The translations under genes were made by a program, and so were the position numbers. The notes below the pieces were generated by a model that was not told the DNA's origin, did no database searches, and saw nothing but the letters and a program-made list of their open reading frames with translations. Positions 8,418-18,115 of a stretch of DNA of 64,000 nt are shown here, piece by piece. Every line of letters begins with the position of its first letter. Position 1 is the first letter of the stretch. The stretch lies in NCBI RefSeq assembly GCF_010548305.1, contig NZ_JAAGLV010000014.1, positions 178,720 through 242,719 of the forward strand. The letters run 5' to 3'. Source of the stretch: Streptomyces sp. SID13031 (GTDB lineage: Bacteria > Actinomycetota > Actinomycetes > Propionibacteriales > Kribbellaceae).

Positions 8418-9107
8418 TCAGTCTCTCTGGCCCGCAGCCTGATCGCCGGCTTCGACTGCCGCTGCGACCGGGTCTGCCTCAGCCGTCTCGGTGTCCGTCG
8501 CCTCCGCTGCGTCCGTATCGACCTCTGTCTCCGGCTCGGGCTTCGGGGCCGGGATGATCGGCGGTTCGAGCACGGCGAGGATCTTGACGATGTCGTACCG
8601 GTGGTGCTGGATCTCGTGGGCGGTGTGCCGGACGATCCAGCTGAGCGAGCGAGGCGCCACGACCGGGTAGTTGTAGAGGCCGAGCTTGCCGAGCTGAGGC
8701 GGCGTCAGCACGCGCGCCGCCGCACCGAACTCGCGGGCGAACCGCATCAGCGCCGCCGCGACCTCCATCGGGTCCTGGTCCTCGTACTTCGCCTGCTTCA
8801 CGCGTCCGGTCCGGTCCATCGGCGCGTAAACCGGCCGGTCCTCCGCCAGACACTGCGCGATCCGGAAGGTCTGCGTCTCCAGTACGTCGCGCACATGGCA
8901 CGCGTACTCGATCGCCGACCACACCTCGGGCTCCGGCCGGATCCGGACGACGCCCGGCTCCTTGCCCGCGGCTGCCTTCGTCAACGCCATGCTGCTCTCG
9001 GCCGACTGCCGCACGAGCGTCGTCACCGTGCCCTGCAGGTCACCGGTGTCGTAGTTGAAGCCGCACTCGTTGCACAGTCCGTCCACTGGGGGCCGGCTCG
9101 TGTTCAC
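8418..9107 (-). CDS. DinB-superfamily protein with N-terminal CxxC and acidic tail
   Basis: Predicted 229 aa. The DinB four-helix fold is indicated by the likely metal triad H71 (EYACHVRDV) and H164/H168 (HTAHEIQHHRYD). A CNEC pair at 12-15 precedes it, and residues after about 190 are an acidic Glu/Asp/Ala/Thr tail. Members act as metal-dependent thiol or maleylpyruvate-isomerase-like enzymes, many of unknown substrate. The GTG at 9107 begins 3 bases after the thiD stop, with AGGAG upstream, so it is the last gene of the thiL-thiD operon. A thiamine role is not implied by sequence. Confidence 0.75.
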   Translation of the reverse strand: MNTSRPPVDGLCNECGFNYDTGDLQGTVTTLVRQSAESSMALTKAAAGKEPGVVRIRPEPEVWSAIEYACHVRDVLETQTFRIAQCLAEDRPVYAPMDRTGRVKQAKYEDQDPMEVAAALMRFAREFGAAARVLTPPQLGKLGLYNYPVVAPRSLSWIVRHTAHEIQHHRYDIVKILAVLEPPIIPAPKPEPETEVDTDAAEATDTETAEADPVAAAVEAGDQAAGQRD

Positions 9108-9110
9108 CTG

Positions 9111-9923
9111 TCACTCACTCCTGTATCGAAACTTCCACGCATGATCTACCGGCCCGATCCCACCACCGAGCGCGAAACCGGCCGCCACTGCCCCACTGAT
9201 GTATTCCTTGGCGGCGCCGACAGCAGCCGGTACGTCGTACCCGCGGGCCAGGTATGACGCGATTGTGCTCGCCAGTGTGCATCCCGTGCCGTGCGTATGG
9301 CGGTTGTCGGCCCGCGGCGCGCTGAACTCCTGCCGCACTCCGTCCCCGTGCAGCACATCGACAGCCAGCGAGCCGGTGTCATGCCCGCCCTTCACCAGCA
9401 CCCATGAGGCACCGGCGTCGAGCAGTACCTTCGCTGCGAGCTCGCGATCCTCGACACTGTGCAGCTCGACACCCGCCACCGGACCCAGCTCGGTCAGGTT
9501 CGGCGTGAGCACGGTCGCCAGCGGCACGATCTCCTCGCGCACCGCCACCATCGCGTCGTCGGCGAGCAGCGCGTCGCCGTGCTTCGACACCGACACCGGA
9601 TCGACGACCACCGGTACGCCGGCGGGCAGCGTACGCAGCAGCTCGGCCACCACCCGGACCATCGACACGGAGGACAGCATCCCCGTCTTCACCGCGTCGA
9701 CACCGATGTCGTCGACCACGCTGCGGAACTGGGCCACGACCTGTTCCGACGGCAGCTCCCAAGCGCCCTGCACCCCGAGGCTGTTCTGCGCGGTGATCGC
9801 GGTCAGCACGCTCATCCCGTGCACGCCGTTGGCGAGCATCGCCTTGAGGTCGGCCTGAATCCCCGCACCACCGCCGGAGTCGGACCCGGCGATGGTGAGC
9901 ACCCTGGGCGGGGCGGCAGTCAT
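9111..9923 (-). CDS. thiD: Hydroxymethylpyrimidine/phosphomethylpyrimidine kinase
   Basis: Predicted 270 aa ribokinase-fold enzyme that phosphorylates HMP and HMP-P to HMP-PP for thiamine synthesis in the cytoplasm. Recognisable parts are IAGSDSGGGAGIQADLKA at the N-terminus, GMLSS, the VKGGHDTG segment and the HGTGCTLAS anion hole with the catalytic Asp/Cys region. The ATG at 9923 is preferred (AAGGAGC 6 bases upstream) over an upstream extension that runs into thiL. The thiL stop is 28 bases away, so the two kinases for the last steps of thiamine-PP formation are co-transcribed. Confidence 0.95.
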   Translation of the reverse strand: MTAAPPRVLTIAGSDSGGGAGIQADLKAMLANGVHGMSVLTAITAQNSLGVQGAWELPSEQVVAQFRSVVDDIGVDAVKTGMLSSVSMVRVVAELLRTLPAGVPVVVDPVSVSKHGDALLADDAMVAVREEIVPLATVLTPNLTELGPVAGVELHSVEDRELAAKVLLDAGASWVLVKGGHDTGSLAVDVLHGDGVRQEFSAPRADNRHTHGTGCTLASTIASYLARGYDVPAAVGAAKEYISGAVAAGFALGGGIGPVDHAWKFRYRSE

Positions 9924-9951
9924 GAAAGCTCCTTGTGATCCCCGGAAATGG

Positions 9952-10914
9952 TCATGGCCGGAAGTGCGCATGGCCGGTGCTGCCCAGGTAGGGCTCGCCG
10001 TCGACCGTCACCGTTCCGGGCGGTCGCCCTTCGTTGCCTACCGCAACAGTCCCGATGACGGTCCAGCCGTCCGGTACGTCGGCCGGCTCGAAGGTACCGA
10101 CCAGGGCGTGGTCCTCGCCGCCGGTCAGGACGAAGGCGAGCGCGTCCGCGCCAGTCGCCGAGGCGACCGCCTGGAGTGGTTCGGCGATCGTCAGGGCGGC
10201 CGAGCGGATGTCGATCAGGACCTCGCTGGCGACCGCGATGTGGGTCAGGTCGGCGATCAGCCCGTCGCTCACGTCACACATCGAGGACGCGCCCGCCTGA
10301 GCGGCACGAATGCCCTCGGCGTACGGCGGCGCGGGGCGGCGGTGCGCCTCCACGACCGACCGCGGCGAACGGAAACCCCGGTTGAGCACGGTGAAGCCCG
10401 CCTCGGCCCAGCCCAGCCGACCGGCCACGGCCACCTCGTCGCCGGGGCGCGCGCCGGAGCGTAGTACCGGAGCTCGGCCGTCGAGGGAGCCGAAGGCGGT
10501 GACCGAGACGACGATCTTGTCCGACTGCACGGTGTCGCCGCCGACGATGCTCACGCCCAGCAGCTCGCACTCATCGCCCAAGCCCTGCTGCATCTCGACC
10601 GCCCAGGCCGTCGGCAGGTCGGCCGGCCCGCCGAAGCCGACCACGATCGCGGTCGGCCGGGCGCCCATCGCGACGATGTCGGCCAGGTTCTGCGCGGCGG
10701 CCTTGCGGCCCACGTCGTACGCAGAGGACCAGTCCTGGCGGAAGTGGCGGCCCTCTACCAGCAGATCGGTCGTGATCACCATCCGGCCGTCCGGCACGGC
10801 CAGCACGGCCGCGTCGTCACCCGGCCCGACCAGGACGTCCTCACCCTGGGGAAGGCTCTTGGTGACGGCCTCGATGTAGCCGAACTCACCCGTGCTTCCC
10901 AACGTCTCTGTCAC
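9952..10914 (-). CDS. thiL: Thiamine-monophosphate kinase
   Basis: Predicted 320 aa. It converts thiamine phosphate to the active diphosphate using ATP. The family marks are GPGDDAAVL near residue 30, TTDLLVEGRHF, MGARP, SIVGGDT and DVSDGLIADL. The GTG at 10914 is chosen: GGGAGG lies 9 bases upstream and homologues begin with a short polar leader before GEFGYIEA. It heads the operon thiL-thiD-DinB and diverges from the RAM-domain gene with about 125 bp between. Confidence 0.95.
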   Translation of the reverse strand: MTETLGSTGEFGYIEAVTKSLPQGEDVLVGPGDDAAVLAVPDGRMVITTDLLVEGRHFRQDWSSAYDVGRKAAAQNLADIVAMGARPTAIVVGFGGPADLPTAWAVEMQQGLGDECELLGVSIVGGDTVQSDKIVVSVTAFGSLDGRAPVLRSGARPGDEVAVAGRLGWAEAGFTVLNRGFRSPRSVVEAHRRPAPPYAEGIRAAQAGASSMCDVSDGLIADLTHIAVASEVLIDIRSAALTIAEPLQAVASATGADALAFVLTGGEDHALVGTFEPADVPDGWTVIGTVAVGNEGRPPGTVTVDGEPYLGSTGHAHFRP

Positions 10915-11040
10915 GTCAACAGACCTCCCATATGCCTCGAGCGAGTCTAGGCGGTACGGTGACCGAGCAACGAAGAGTACGCCCGGCCGCTTCGCAGTAC
11001 CGTGGCCCTGCCAGCTGAGGACGACTGAGTGGAGAACGAC

Positions 11041-11277
11041 GTGGTGGTCCAGGCCTACATCCTGATCCAGACCGAGGTCGGCAAGGCGGCCGACGTGGCA
11101 GCGCAGATCGCCGAGGTGCAGGGCGTCACCCTGGCCGAGGACGTCACCGGTCCGTACGACGTGATCGTGCGCGCCGAGGCCCGCAACGTCGACGAACTGG
11201 GCAAGCTGGTCGTGGCCAGGGTGCAGAACGTTCCCGGGATCACCCGCACGCTGACGTGCCCCGTCGTTCACATCTGA
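11041..11277 (+). CDS. Stand-alone Lrp/AsnC ligand-binding (RAM) domain protein
   Basis: Predicted 78 aa that starts VVQAYILIQTEVGKA and ends with TRTLTCPVVHI. It is the alpha-beta RAM half of Lrp/AsnC regulators without the DNA-binding helix-turn-helix. Such small proteins form dimers or higher rings and bind amino acids. The conserved actinobacterial neighbour set thiL, this gene, DUF3515 and ddl is seen here. A GTG at 11029 with CTGAGG is an alternative start, but the GTG at 11041 preceded by GGAG gives the usual N-terminus. Confidence 0.88.
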   Translation: MVVQAYILIQTEVGKAADVAAQIAEVQGVTLAEDVTGPYDVIVRAEARNVDELGKLVVARVQNVPGITRTLTCPVVHI

Positions 11278-11777
11278 CCCCGATCGCCGCTGCGTACGGC
11301 CGGCGCGTCCGCCCACGAGTCGCGCTGGTCGTCGTCATGCTCGGGCTCACCTCGGCCGCCCTGGCCGGTTGCAGCCCGGGGGCGGTCAAGATCGCCGTAC
11401 CGTCTCCCGGACCTGAGGTCGCCGACGCCTGTATTGGGTTGATCCAGGCCATGCCGGCCAAGGTGCTGGACGCCAAGCGCCGCAAGGCCGAGCCGGCGAG
11501 CGCGCTGACCACGGCGTACGGGGATCCGGCCATCGAGGTGACCTGTGGGGTCGCGCCTCCCGCGGGGATGGCGCAGGCCCAGTCGCAGTGCTTCGAGGTG
11601 AACGGGGTCGGCTGGTATGCCCAGCAGGTCACCAACGGCTATCTCTTCACGACGATCGGCCGCAAGGTCTATCTGGAGCTGGCCGTGCCGGACAAGTACT
11701 CCCCTGAGGCCAACGCCCTCACTGATGTCTCCGACGCGGTCAAGGCGCACAACACCTTGGTCACCCCCTGCACCTGA
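11256..11777 (+). CDS. DUF3515 lipoprotein
   Basis: Predicted 173 aa with a clear lipoprotein signal: Arg-rich n-region, hydrophobic VALVVVMLGLTSAALA and lipobox LAGC, so it should be lipid-anchored outside the membrane. Four Cys in the mature part (DACIG, VTCGV, SQCFE, TPCT) suggest two disulfides. It matches the actinobacterial DUF3515 family found next to thiL and ddl. The function is unknown. The GTG start lies inside the end of the RAM gene (22-bp overlap), with only a weak Shine-Dalgarno; translation is probably coupled. Confidence 0.82.
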   Translation: MPRRSHLTPIAAAYGRRVRPRVALVVVMLGLTSAALAGCSPGAVKIAVPSPGPEVADACIGLIQAMPAKVLDAKRRKAEPASALTTAYGDPAIEVTCGVAPPAGMAQAQSQCFEVNGVGWYAQQVTNGYLFTTIGRKVYLELAVPDKYSPEANALTDVSDAVKAHNTLVTPCT

Positions 11778-11881
11778 ACTCGCGGCTGAGTTCCGGTTGA
11801 GTGCACGTCCGGTTCCTGCTGGGTGCATCGACGTAACCGGTGAGAGGCATCAGAGTTGGTGCCAGCAGACGGGAGACCACA

Positions 11882-12298
11882 ATGAAGTACATGATCCTGA
11901 CCTACGCCTCGCAGCAGGACTACGACGGCATGGGCGGCAAGGACACCGGCAAACCGGCCTGGACGGGCGAGGATTTCGCCGCGATGGGCGCGTTCATGGA
12001 GAAGTTCAACACCGACCTGGCCGAGTCGGGTGAGCTCGTCGAGACGCGGGCGCTCGCCGCACCTGTGCTGACCAGACGGCTCGGCTCGAAGGACGGCGCA
12101 TCGGTGGTCACCGACGGCCCGTACGCCGAGACACAAGAGGTCCTGGCTGGGTACTGGATCGTCGAGTGCGACGGCTTCGACCGCGCCACCGAGATCGCCG
12201 CCCGACTCGCCGACACCCCCGCGCCGGATCACGTCCGGGCCACCGCGTACGCCGACATCCGCCCGCTCGCGGAAGGCCAAGAGGACCTGGTCGGCTAA
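11882..12298 (+). CDS. YCII/DGPF-domain protein, partner of the ECF sigma factor
   Basis: Predicted 138 aa, begins MKYMILTYA and contains the DGP(Y/F) signature in VVTDGPYAETQEVLAGYWIVEC. Proteins of this family are regularly encoded directly before ECF sigma factors with long C-terminal extensions (ECF42 group). The ATG follows GGGAGA by about 6 bases. Its TAA overlaps the ATG of the sigma gene by one base (TAATG). Intracellular, possibly binding a small ligand; its regulatory part is not certain. Confidence 0.88.
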   Translation: MKYMILTYASQQDYDGMGGKDTGKPAWTGEDFAAMGAFMEKFNTDLAESGELVETRALAAPVLTRRLGSKDGASVVTDGPYAETQEVLAGYWIVECDGFDRATEIAARLADTPAPDHVRATAYADIRPLAEGQEDLVG

Positions 12299-13551
12299 TG
12301 AGCGAGCCGGTGGAAGAGGACCTGCTGCGGGAGTCGGCGCCGCAGGTCCTCGGGGCGCTGGTCCGGCGATATGGGCACTTCGATACCGCCGAGGACGCCG
12401 TGCAGGAGGCTCTGCTCGCGGCTGCGCAACAGTGGCCGGAGCAGGGCCGGCCGGACAATCCGCGGGCCTGGCTGATCACCGTCGCGTCCCGGCGGCTGAC
12501 CGACCTGCTGCGGAGTGAACAGGCGCGGCAGCGACGGGAGGACACGGTTGCACAGTGGGTGCTACCCGACGAGTGGCTCGCACCATCAGCGGACAAGCCG
12601 GCCGAGGCTGCTGACGACACCCTGATCCTGCTCTTCCTCTGCTGCCACCCGTCGCTGTCGCCGGCCTCGCAGATCGCGCTCACCCTGCGCGCGGTCGGTG
12701 GTCTGACGACGACCGAGATCGCCCGCGCCTTCCTCGTCCCTGAAGCGACGATGACGCGGCGGATCACCCGGGCCAAGCAGAGCGTGAAGAACGCCGGCGC
12801 CCGCTTCTCCCTGCCACCGGACCGCGACGAGCGCCTGGAAGCTGTGCTGAAGGTCAGCTATCTGATCTTCAACGAGGGCTACGCCAGTACTGCGGGCCCG
12901 CAGCTTCAGCGGGTCGAGCTCGCGGCGGAAGGGATCCGGCTGGCGAGGATGGTCCACGCGCTACTCCCCGACGACAGCGAGGTGGCCGGTCTGCTCGCGC
13001 TGATGTTGCTCACCGATGCTCGCCGCCCGGCGCGGACCGGTGAGGGCGGCGAGCTGATCCCGATGGCCGAGCAAGACCGCTCACTCTGGCTCCGAGCTTC
13101 CATCGACGAAGGCGTCGAGCTCATCACCGGGGCGCTCCCCCGTGGGCCAGTCGGTGCGTATCAACTGCAGGCCGCGATCGCCGCCGTCCACGACGAGGCC
13201 GCTTCCTGGACCGACACCGACTGGCCACAGATCGTCGCGCTGTACGAGGTACTGCTCCAGTTGAGTGACAACCCGATGGTCGAGCTGAACCACGCAGTCG
13301 CGGTCGCGATGGCGCAGGGTCCGGAGCGTGGGTTGGAGTTGCTCACCAAGATCGAGAGCGACGAACGCATCGCCGAGGATCACCGCTTGCACGCCGTGCG
13401 AGCACACCTACTGGAGATGTCCGGCGACGCGCCGGGCGCGCGCTCGGAGTACGAACTGGCGGCGGCCCTGACCACGAGCCTCCCCCAGCAGCGCTACCTC
13501 AACAACAAAGCTGCCGGCCTCAGCGGAACGGACGCGAGTCCTAGCAGGTAG
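12298..13551 (+). CDS. ECF42-type RNA polymerase sigma factor with C-terminal TPR-like extension
   Basis: Predicted 417 aa. Sigma region 2 is at about 15-75 (HFDTAEDAVQEALLAAAQQWP and DNPRAWLITVASRRLTDLLR). Region 4 is at about 115-170 (LTLRAVGGLTTTEIARAFLVPEATMTRRITRAK). A helical TPR-like extension covers about 185-417, including YLIFNEGY and NHAVAVAM. There is no anti-sigma factor; in ECF42 systems the extension is thought to control activity. The gene pairs with the DGPF gene through a one-base overlap. The targets are unknown, though DGPF genes themselves are usual targets of this group. Confidence 0.9.
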   Translation: MSEPVEEDLLRESAPQVLGALVRRYGHFDTAEDAVQEALLAAAQQWPEQGRPDNPRAWLITVASRRLTDLLRSEQARQRREDTVAQWVLPDEWLAPSADKPAEAADDTLILLFLCCHPSLSPASQIALTLRAVGGLTTTEIARAFLVPEATMTRRITRAKQSVKNAGARFSLPPDRDERLEAVLKVSYLIFNEGYASTAGPQLQRVELAAEGIRLARMVHALLPDDSEVAGLLALMLLTDARRPARTGEGGELIPMAEQDRSLWLRASIDEGVELITGALPRGPVGAYQLQAAIAAVHDEAASWTDTDWPQIVALYEVLLQLSDNPMVELNHAVAVAMAQGPERGLELLTKIESDERIAEDHRLHAVRAHLLEMSGDAPGARSEYELAAALTTSLPQQRYLNNKAAGLSGTDASPSR

Positions 13552-13572
13552 GGCGGCGGCTAGGGCAAATGA

Positions 13573-14706
<1,134 letters not shown>

Positions 14707-14751
14707 CGACTCGACGATAGCGTCAGTGCCCCGCGTACGTAGTACCGGCGC

Positions 14752-14943
14752 TCATTCGCTCAAGTGGATCGCGCGGGCCGGGCAGAGTAGAGCCGCCTCG
14801 CGGGTAGGGCCGTGCTGCTCGTCTGTCGGCGTCTGCAGCAGTATCGCGACGCCGTCCTCGTCGCGTTGGTCGAACACGTCCGGCGCCGCGAGCACGCACT
14901 GCCCGGCGCCGACACACTCTTCTTCGTCGATCTTGACGTCCAT
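14752..14943 (-). CDS. 3Fe-4S ferredoxin, electron donor to the adjacent P450
   Basis: Predicted 63 aa, acidic. Cysteines C10 and C16 (CVGAGQC) and C54 followed by Pro (LLCPARAI) give three cluster ligands, with Ala in the place of a fourth Cys. This is the pattern of actinobacterial 3Fe-4S ferredoxins that feed electrons to cytochromes P450. It starts 18 bases after the P450 stop, so it is co-transcribed with it. No ferredoxin reductase is in the window. Confidence 0.93.
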   Translation of the reverse strand: MDVKIDEEECVGAGQCVLAAPDVFDQRDEDGVAILLQTPTDEQHGPTREAALLCPARAIHLSE

Positions 14944-14961
14944 CTCGTCGATTCCCTTCGC

Positions 14962-16182
14962 TCAGCGATCCCAGGTGACGGGCAGTGCGACCACGCCGTA
15001 CACGAGGGTGTTGTCCTTGAATTTGATCTCCTCGAACGGCACGGCGAGCCGCAGCGTCGGGATCCGCCGGTACAGCCGCGTGTAGACCTCTTGCAGCTCC
15101 ACCCGCGCGAGTTGTTGCCCAAGGCATTGGTGTGGGCCGAAGCCGAAGGCCAGGTGGGCGGAGGCCTTGCGGGACAGATCGATCTGGTCAGGATCAGGGA
15201 AGACCGAATCGTCGCGGTTACCCGAGGAGATCGCGGCGACCAGGTACTCCCCCGCCTTGATCGTCTCGTCGCCGATCGGGATGTCCTCCATCACGTGCCG
15301 GAACAGGCCGAACTGGATGACGGTCAGGTAGCGCAACATCTCCTCGACCGCGGTCGGGGCCAGGTCGGGATCGGCGCGCAGGGCCTCGAGCTGCTCCGGA
15401 TCGCGCAGCAGGGCGAGGGTGCTCAGGCCGATCATGTTCGCCGTGGTCTCATGGCCGGCGATCAGCAGGGTGATAGCGATCGAGACCAGCTCGGGCACGG
15501 TCAGCGGCTGACCCTGGTCCTCGGCCCGGGTGATCAGCCGGGACAGCAGGTCATCCTCGCGAACGGCCATCTTGGCCGTCACCAGACCTGCCATGTACTC
15601 GGAGAGCTCGTCGCTGACCTGCATCACCTCCTCCTCGGGCCGGTCGACCGAGACGAGCACCGCGCTGCGCTCCTGGAACTCACCCCGGTCTGCGTACGGG
15701 ACGCCGAGCAGCTCGCAGATCACCAGCGACGGGATCGGCAACGCGAACGCCTGGACGAGATCGACCGGCCCCTCGCTCGCCAGCATCGCGTCGAGGTGGT
15801 CGTCGATCAGCTGCTGGATCCGCGGCCGCATCGCCTGCACGCGCTTGACCGTGAACTCGCTCGTCAGCAGCCGCCGCAACCGCACGTGATGCGCACCGTC
15901 GACCTGCAAGATCGACCCCGAATCGACCTCCCGCTCCAGATCGGCATCCGGTACCACGTGAGCCGACGGCGCGGACCTCGAGCTCAGCCGGGAGTCGGTC
16001 AGCACCGAGCGCACCTCGTCGTACCGGCTGAAGACCCAGGCGTCGACACCGGCCGGGGTGGACACCTTCGTCAGGCCCTCGGTCTCCCGCAGCGTGCTGT
16101 AGCCGCCGGCCGGATCGAAGGGACAGCCGCTCGCGCGGGTGGCGGGAAAGGGCGTCTGAGTGCTCTCGGTGGTCTCGGTCAT
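14962..16182 (-). CDS. Cytochrome P450
   Basis: Predicted 406 aa soluble bacterial P450. The I-helix motif AGHETT, the ExxR pair in EEMLRY and the haem loop FGFGPHQCLGQQLAR with axial C353 are all present, so it should be active. It is a class I system taking electrons from the following ferredoxin. Sequence style is close to actinobacterial CYP105/107-like hydroxylases; the substrate is unknown. The ATG at 16182 follows CGAGGA by about 8 bases. A perfect 15-bp palindrome 42 bases upstream lies between it and the divergent TetR gene, so the TetR protein probably represses it. Confidence 0.94.
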   Translation of the reverse strand: MTETTESTQTPFPATRASGCPFDPAGGYSTLRETEGLTKVSTPAGVDAWVFSRYDEVRSVLTDSRLSSRSAPSAHVVPDADLEREVDSGSILQVDGAHHVRLRRLLTSEFTVKRVQAMRPRIQQLIDDHLDAMLASEGPVDLVQAFALPIPSLVICELLGVPYADRGEFQERSAVLVSVDRPEEEVMQVSDELSEYMAGLVTAKMAVREDDLLSRLITRAEDQGQPLTVPELVSIAITLLIAGHETTANMIGLSTLALLRDPEQLEALRADPDLAPTAVEEMLRYLTVIQFGLFRHVMEDIPIGDETIKAGEYLVAAISSGNRDDSVFPDPDQIDLSRKASAHLAFGFGPHQCLGQQLARVELQEVYTRLYRRIPTLRLAVPFEEIKFKDNTLVYGVVALPVTWDR

Positions 16183-16223
16183 CGACAGGTTCCTCGCTTC
16201 GGGGTTTGCGCGGGGGAGGATTT

Positions 16224-16238
16224 TGGTAGTAACTACCA
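16224..16238. promoter_or_regulatory. Perfect palindrome, likely TetR operator
   Basis: TGGTAGTAACTACCA is a perfect 15-bp palindrome (7-bp arms around one A) in the 144-bp spacer between the P450 and the TetR gene. Position and symmetry fit an operator controlling both directions. Confidence 0.7.
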
Positions 16239-16326
16239 TATGACTGCAGAACCCACTTGGCATCAACTGTCGGCGTGTCCGGTGGCGGTACGCTGCCCGC
16301 ACGTCGTACTAGCAAGGGGCACGGGC

Positions 16327-16941
16327 ATGGGGCTTCGCGAGCTGAAGCGGGAACGAACCCGCCGGCTGATCTCGGACAAGGCGTTCGAGCTGTTCACCGA
16401 CCACGGCTTCGGCCGGACCACGGTCGAGCAGATCGCCGCAGCCGCCGAGGTCGGGCCGAGCACGCTCTACCGGTACTTCCCGACCAAGGAGAGGCTGGTC
16501 CTGGAGTTCGTCGAGGAGAGCCTGTTCGGGGCGCTGAACTGGTTCCGCGACCAGCCGCCCGAGCTGGATCTGCCGGACGGCCTGCAGAGCGTGATCGAGC
16601 GGGTGCTCGATCAGCTGGAGCAGAATCCAGATCGGGTCCGGGCCGTGTACGAGCTGGCCGACCAGACGCTCTCGGTCAGCGCGAGCCTCGCTGAGGTGAC
16701 CTGGCGCTGGCGCAATGAGCTGGCGGTCGAGCTGACTCGCCGGATCGCGAGTGACTCGGTGAAGTTCACGACCGTGGAGTTCACCGCCGCGCTGGCCGCG
16801 GGCACGGTGATGAACATCGTCGAGGTCGTCGTCCAGACCTGGGTCGACAACCCGGACGGCACTCAGGTCAAAGACCTGGCGAACGAAGCGATGGGCCTGC
16901 TCCGTGGCGGCGGTTTCCCGCTGCCTACAGTGCAGCCATGA
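16327..16941 (+). CDS. TetR-family transcriptional regulator
   Basis: Predicted 204 aa. The helix-turn-helix is at about 25-50 (TTVEQIAAAAEVGPSTLYRYFPTKERLV), followed by a helical ligand domain with MftR-like character. It diverges from the ferredoxin-P450 operon and probably represses it through the palindrome at 16224-16238. Its TGA overlaps the ATG of the PLP gene (ATGA), so the regulator is co-translated with that enzyme. The ATG at 16327 is the first in-frame start before the conserved RERTRRLI segment. Confidence 0.93.
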   Translation: MGLRELKRERTRRLISDKAFELFTDHGFGRTTVEQIAAAAEVGPSTLYRYFPTKERLVLEFVEESLFGALNWFRDQPPELDLPDGLQSVIERVLDQLEQNPDRVRAVYELADQTLSVSASLAEVTWRWRNELAVELTRRIASDSVKFTTVEFTAALAAGTVMNIVEVVVQTWVDNPDGTQVKDLANEAMGLLRGGGFPLPTVQP

Positions 16942-18041
16942 CGCCTGAGCTGGACCCCTCGACCGTTGTAGTGCACGCCGGCCGCCCGGCCCGGGTGCCG
17001 GACGCACCGCTGGGTGAGTCGCCCGTCTTCAGCTCGACCTACATCGCCGGCGGAAACCGGGGCTACGGCCGCTTCGACAACGACGCCTGGGCGGCGCTGG
17101 AGTCGACCCTCGGTGCGCTCGAAGGCGGCCGGGGTCTGAGCTTCGCCTCCGGCATGGCAGCGGCTGCCGCCGTCTGCGACCTCGTACCGGTTGGTGGGCG
17201 GGTAGTCGCGCCGCAGCACGCTTACAGCGGCGTACTGGCTCTGCTGGACCAGCAGGCGGCGACAGGGCGGCTGACTGTCACTCGGGTCTCCGTCACGGAC
17301 ACGGCTGCCGTGTCGGCAGCGGTAGTCGGTGCGGACATGCTGTGGATCGAGTCGCCGACCAACCCGGCCATGGAGGTCGCCGACCTGCCAGCCCTGGCAG
17401 CAGCCGGTCGTACTGCGGGCGCCACGGTAGTCGTCGACAACACGTTCGCCACGCCGCTCCTGCAGCAGCCGCTCTCCATGGGCGCCGACATCGTGCTGCA
17501 CTCGGCCACCAAGTTCATTGCGGGCCACTCGGACGTAGTACTCGGCGCCCTCATCACCGACTCCGATGAGCTGTGGACGGCGCTGGAGCTGCGTCGCCGG
17601 AGCCTGGGCGCGATCCCCGGTCCGATGGAGGCGTTCCTGGCGCTCCGCGGCCTCCGCACTCTCGCCCTGCGACTGGAGCGAGCGCAGTCCAACGCAGCCT
17701 TCCTGGCCGAGCGCCTGCTGGAACACCCCCGCGTAAGCCTGGTCCGCTACCCCGGCCTCCCCGACGACCCAGGCCACAAGCTCGCGTCAGCCCAGATGTC
17801 CGGCTTCGGCGCCATCCTCGCCTTCGAACTCGGCGGCGACGCCGAATACGCCCAACGCGTCTGCGAATCCACCACTGTCTGGGTCCACGCCACCAGCCTC
17901 GGCGGCGTCGAATCCATGCTCGAACGCCGCCGCCGCTGGGCCATCGAAGTCCCCACCATCCCCGAAGACCTGATCAGACTGTCCGTAGGCATAGAACACC
18001 CCAACGACCTTTGGACAGACCTAGCCCAAGCGCTCGGCTGA
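16938..18041 (+). CDS. Cys/Met-metabolism PLP enzyme (cystathionine gamma-synthase/lyase-like)
   Basis: Predicted 367 aa fold-type I PLP enzyme. The internal aldimine Lys is K192 in HSATKFIAGHSD, with VVDNTFATP and SPTNPAME upstream, and SLGGVESM near the C-terminus as in trans-sulfuration enzymes. It may form or cleave cystathionine or a related thioether; the exact reaction is not decided by sequence. It is a little shorter than typical MetB (about 380-400). It overlaps TetR by 4 bases, which suggests one transcript with the regulator. Confidence 0.88.
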   Translation: MTPELDPSTVVVHAGRPARVPDAPLGESPVFSSTYIAGGNRGYGRFDNDAWAALESTLGALEGGRGLSFASGMAAAAAVCDLVPVGGRVVAPQHAYSGVLALLDQQAATGRLTVTRVSVTDTAAVSAAVVGADMLWIESPTNPAMEVADLPALAAAGRTAGATVVVDNTFATPLLQQPLSMGADIVLHSATKFIAGHSDVVLGALITDSDELWTALELRRRSLGAIPGPMEAFLALRGLRTLALRLERAQSNAAFLAERLLEHPRVSLVRYPGLPDDPGHKLASAQMSGFGAILAFELGGDAEYAQRVCESTTVWVHATSLGGVESMLERRRRWAIEVPTIPEDLIRLSVGIEHPNDLWTDLAQALG

Positions 18042-18115
18042 TCCCACATACAGGGCCGAACGAACCAGTACGACCTGTCGCTCGGGATGCTGCCTGGCGC
18101 CTACAGTGGGTGGGC

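Noticed and set aside
14812..16326. Long open extension upstream of the TetR start
   Set aside because: It is the shadow of the P450 and ferredoxin; the TetR domain begins only at 16327.
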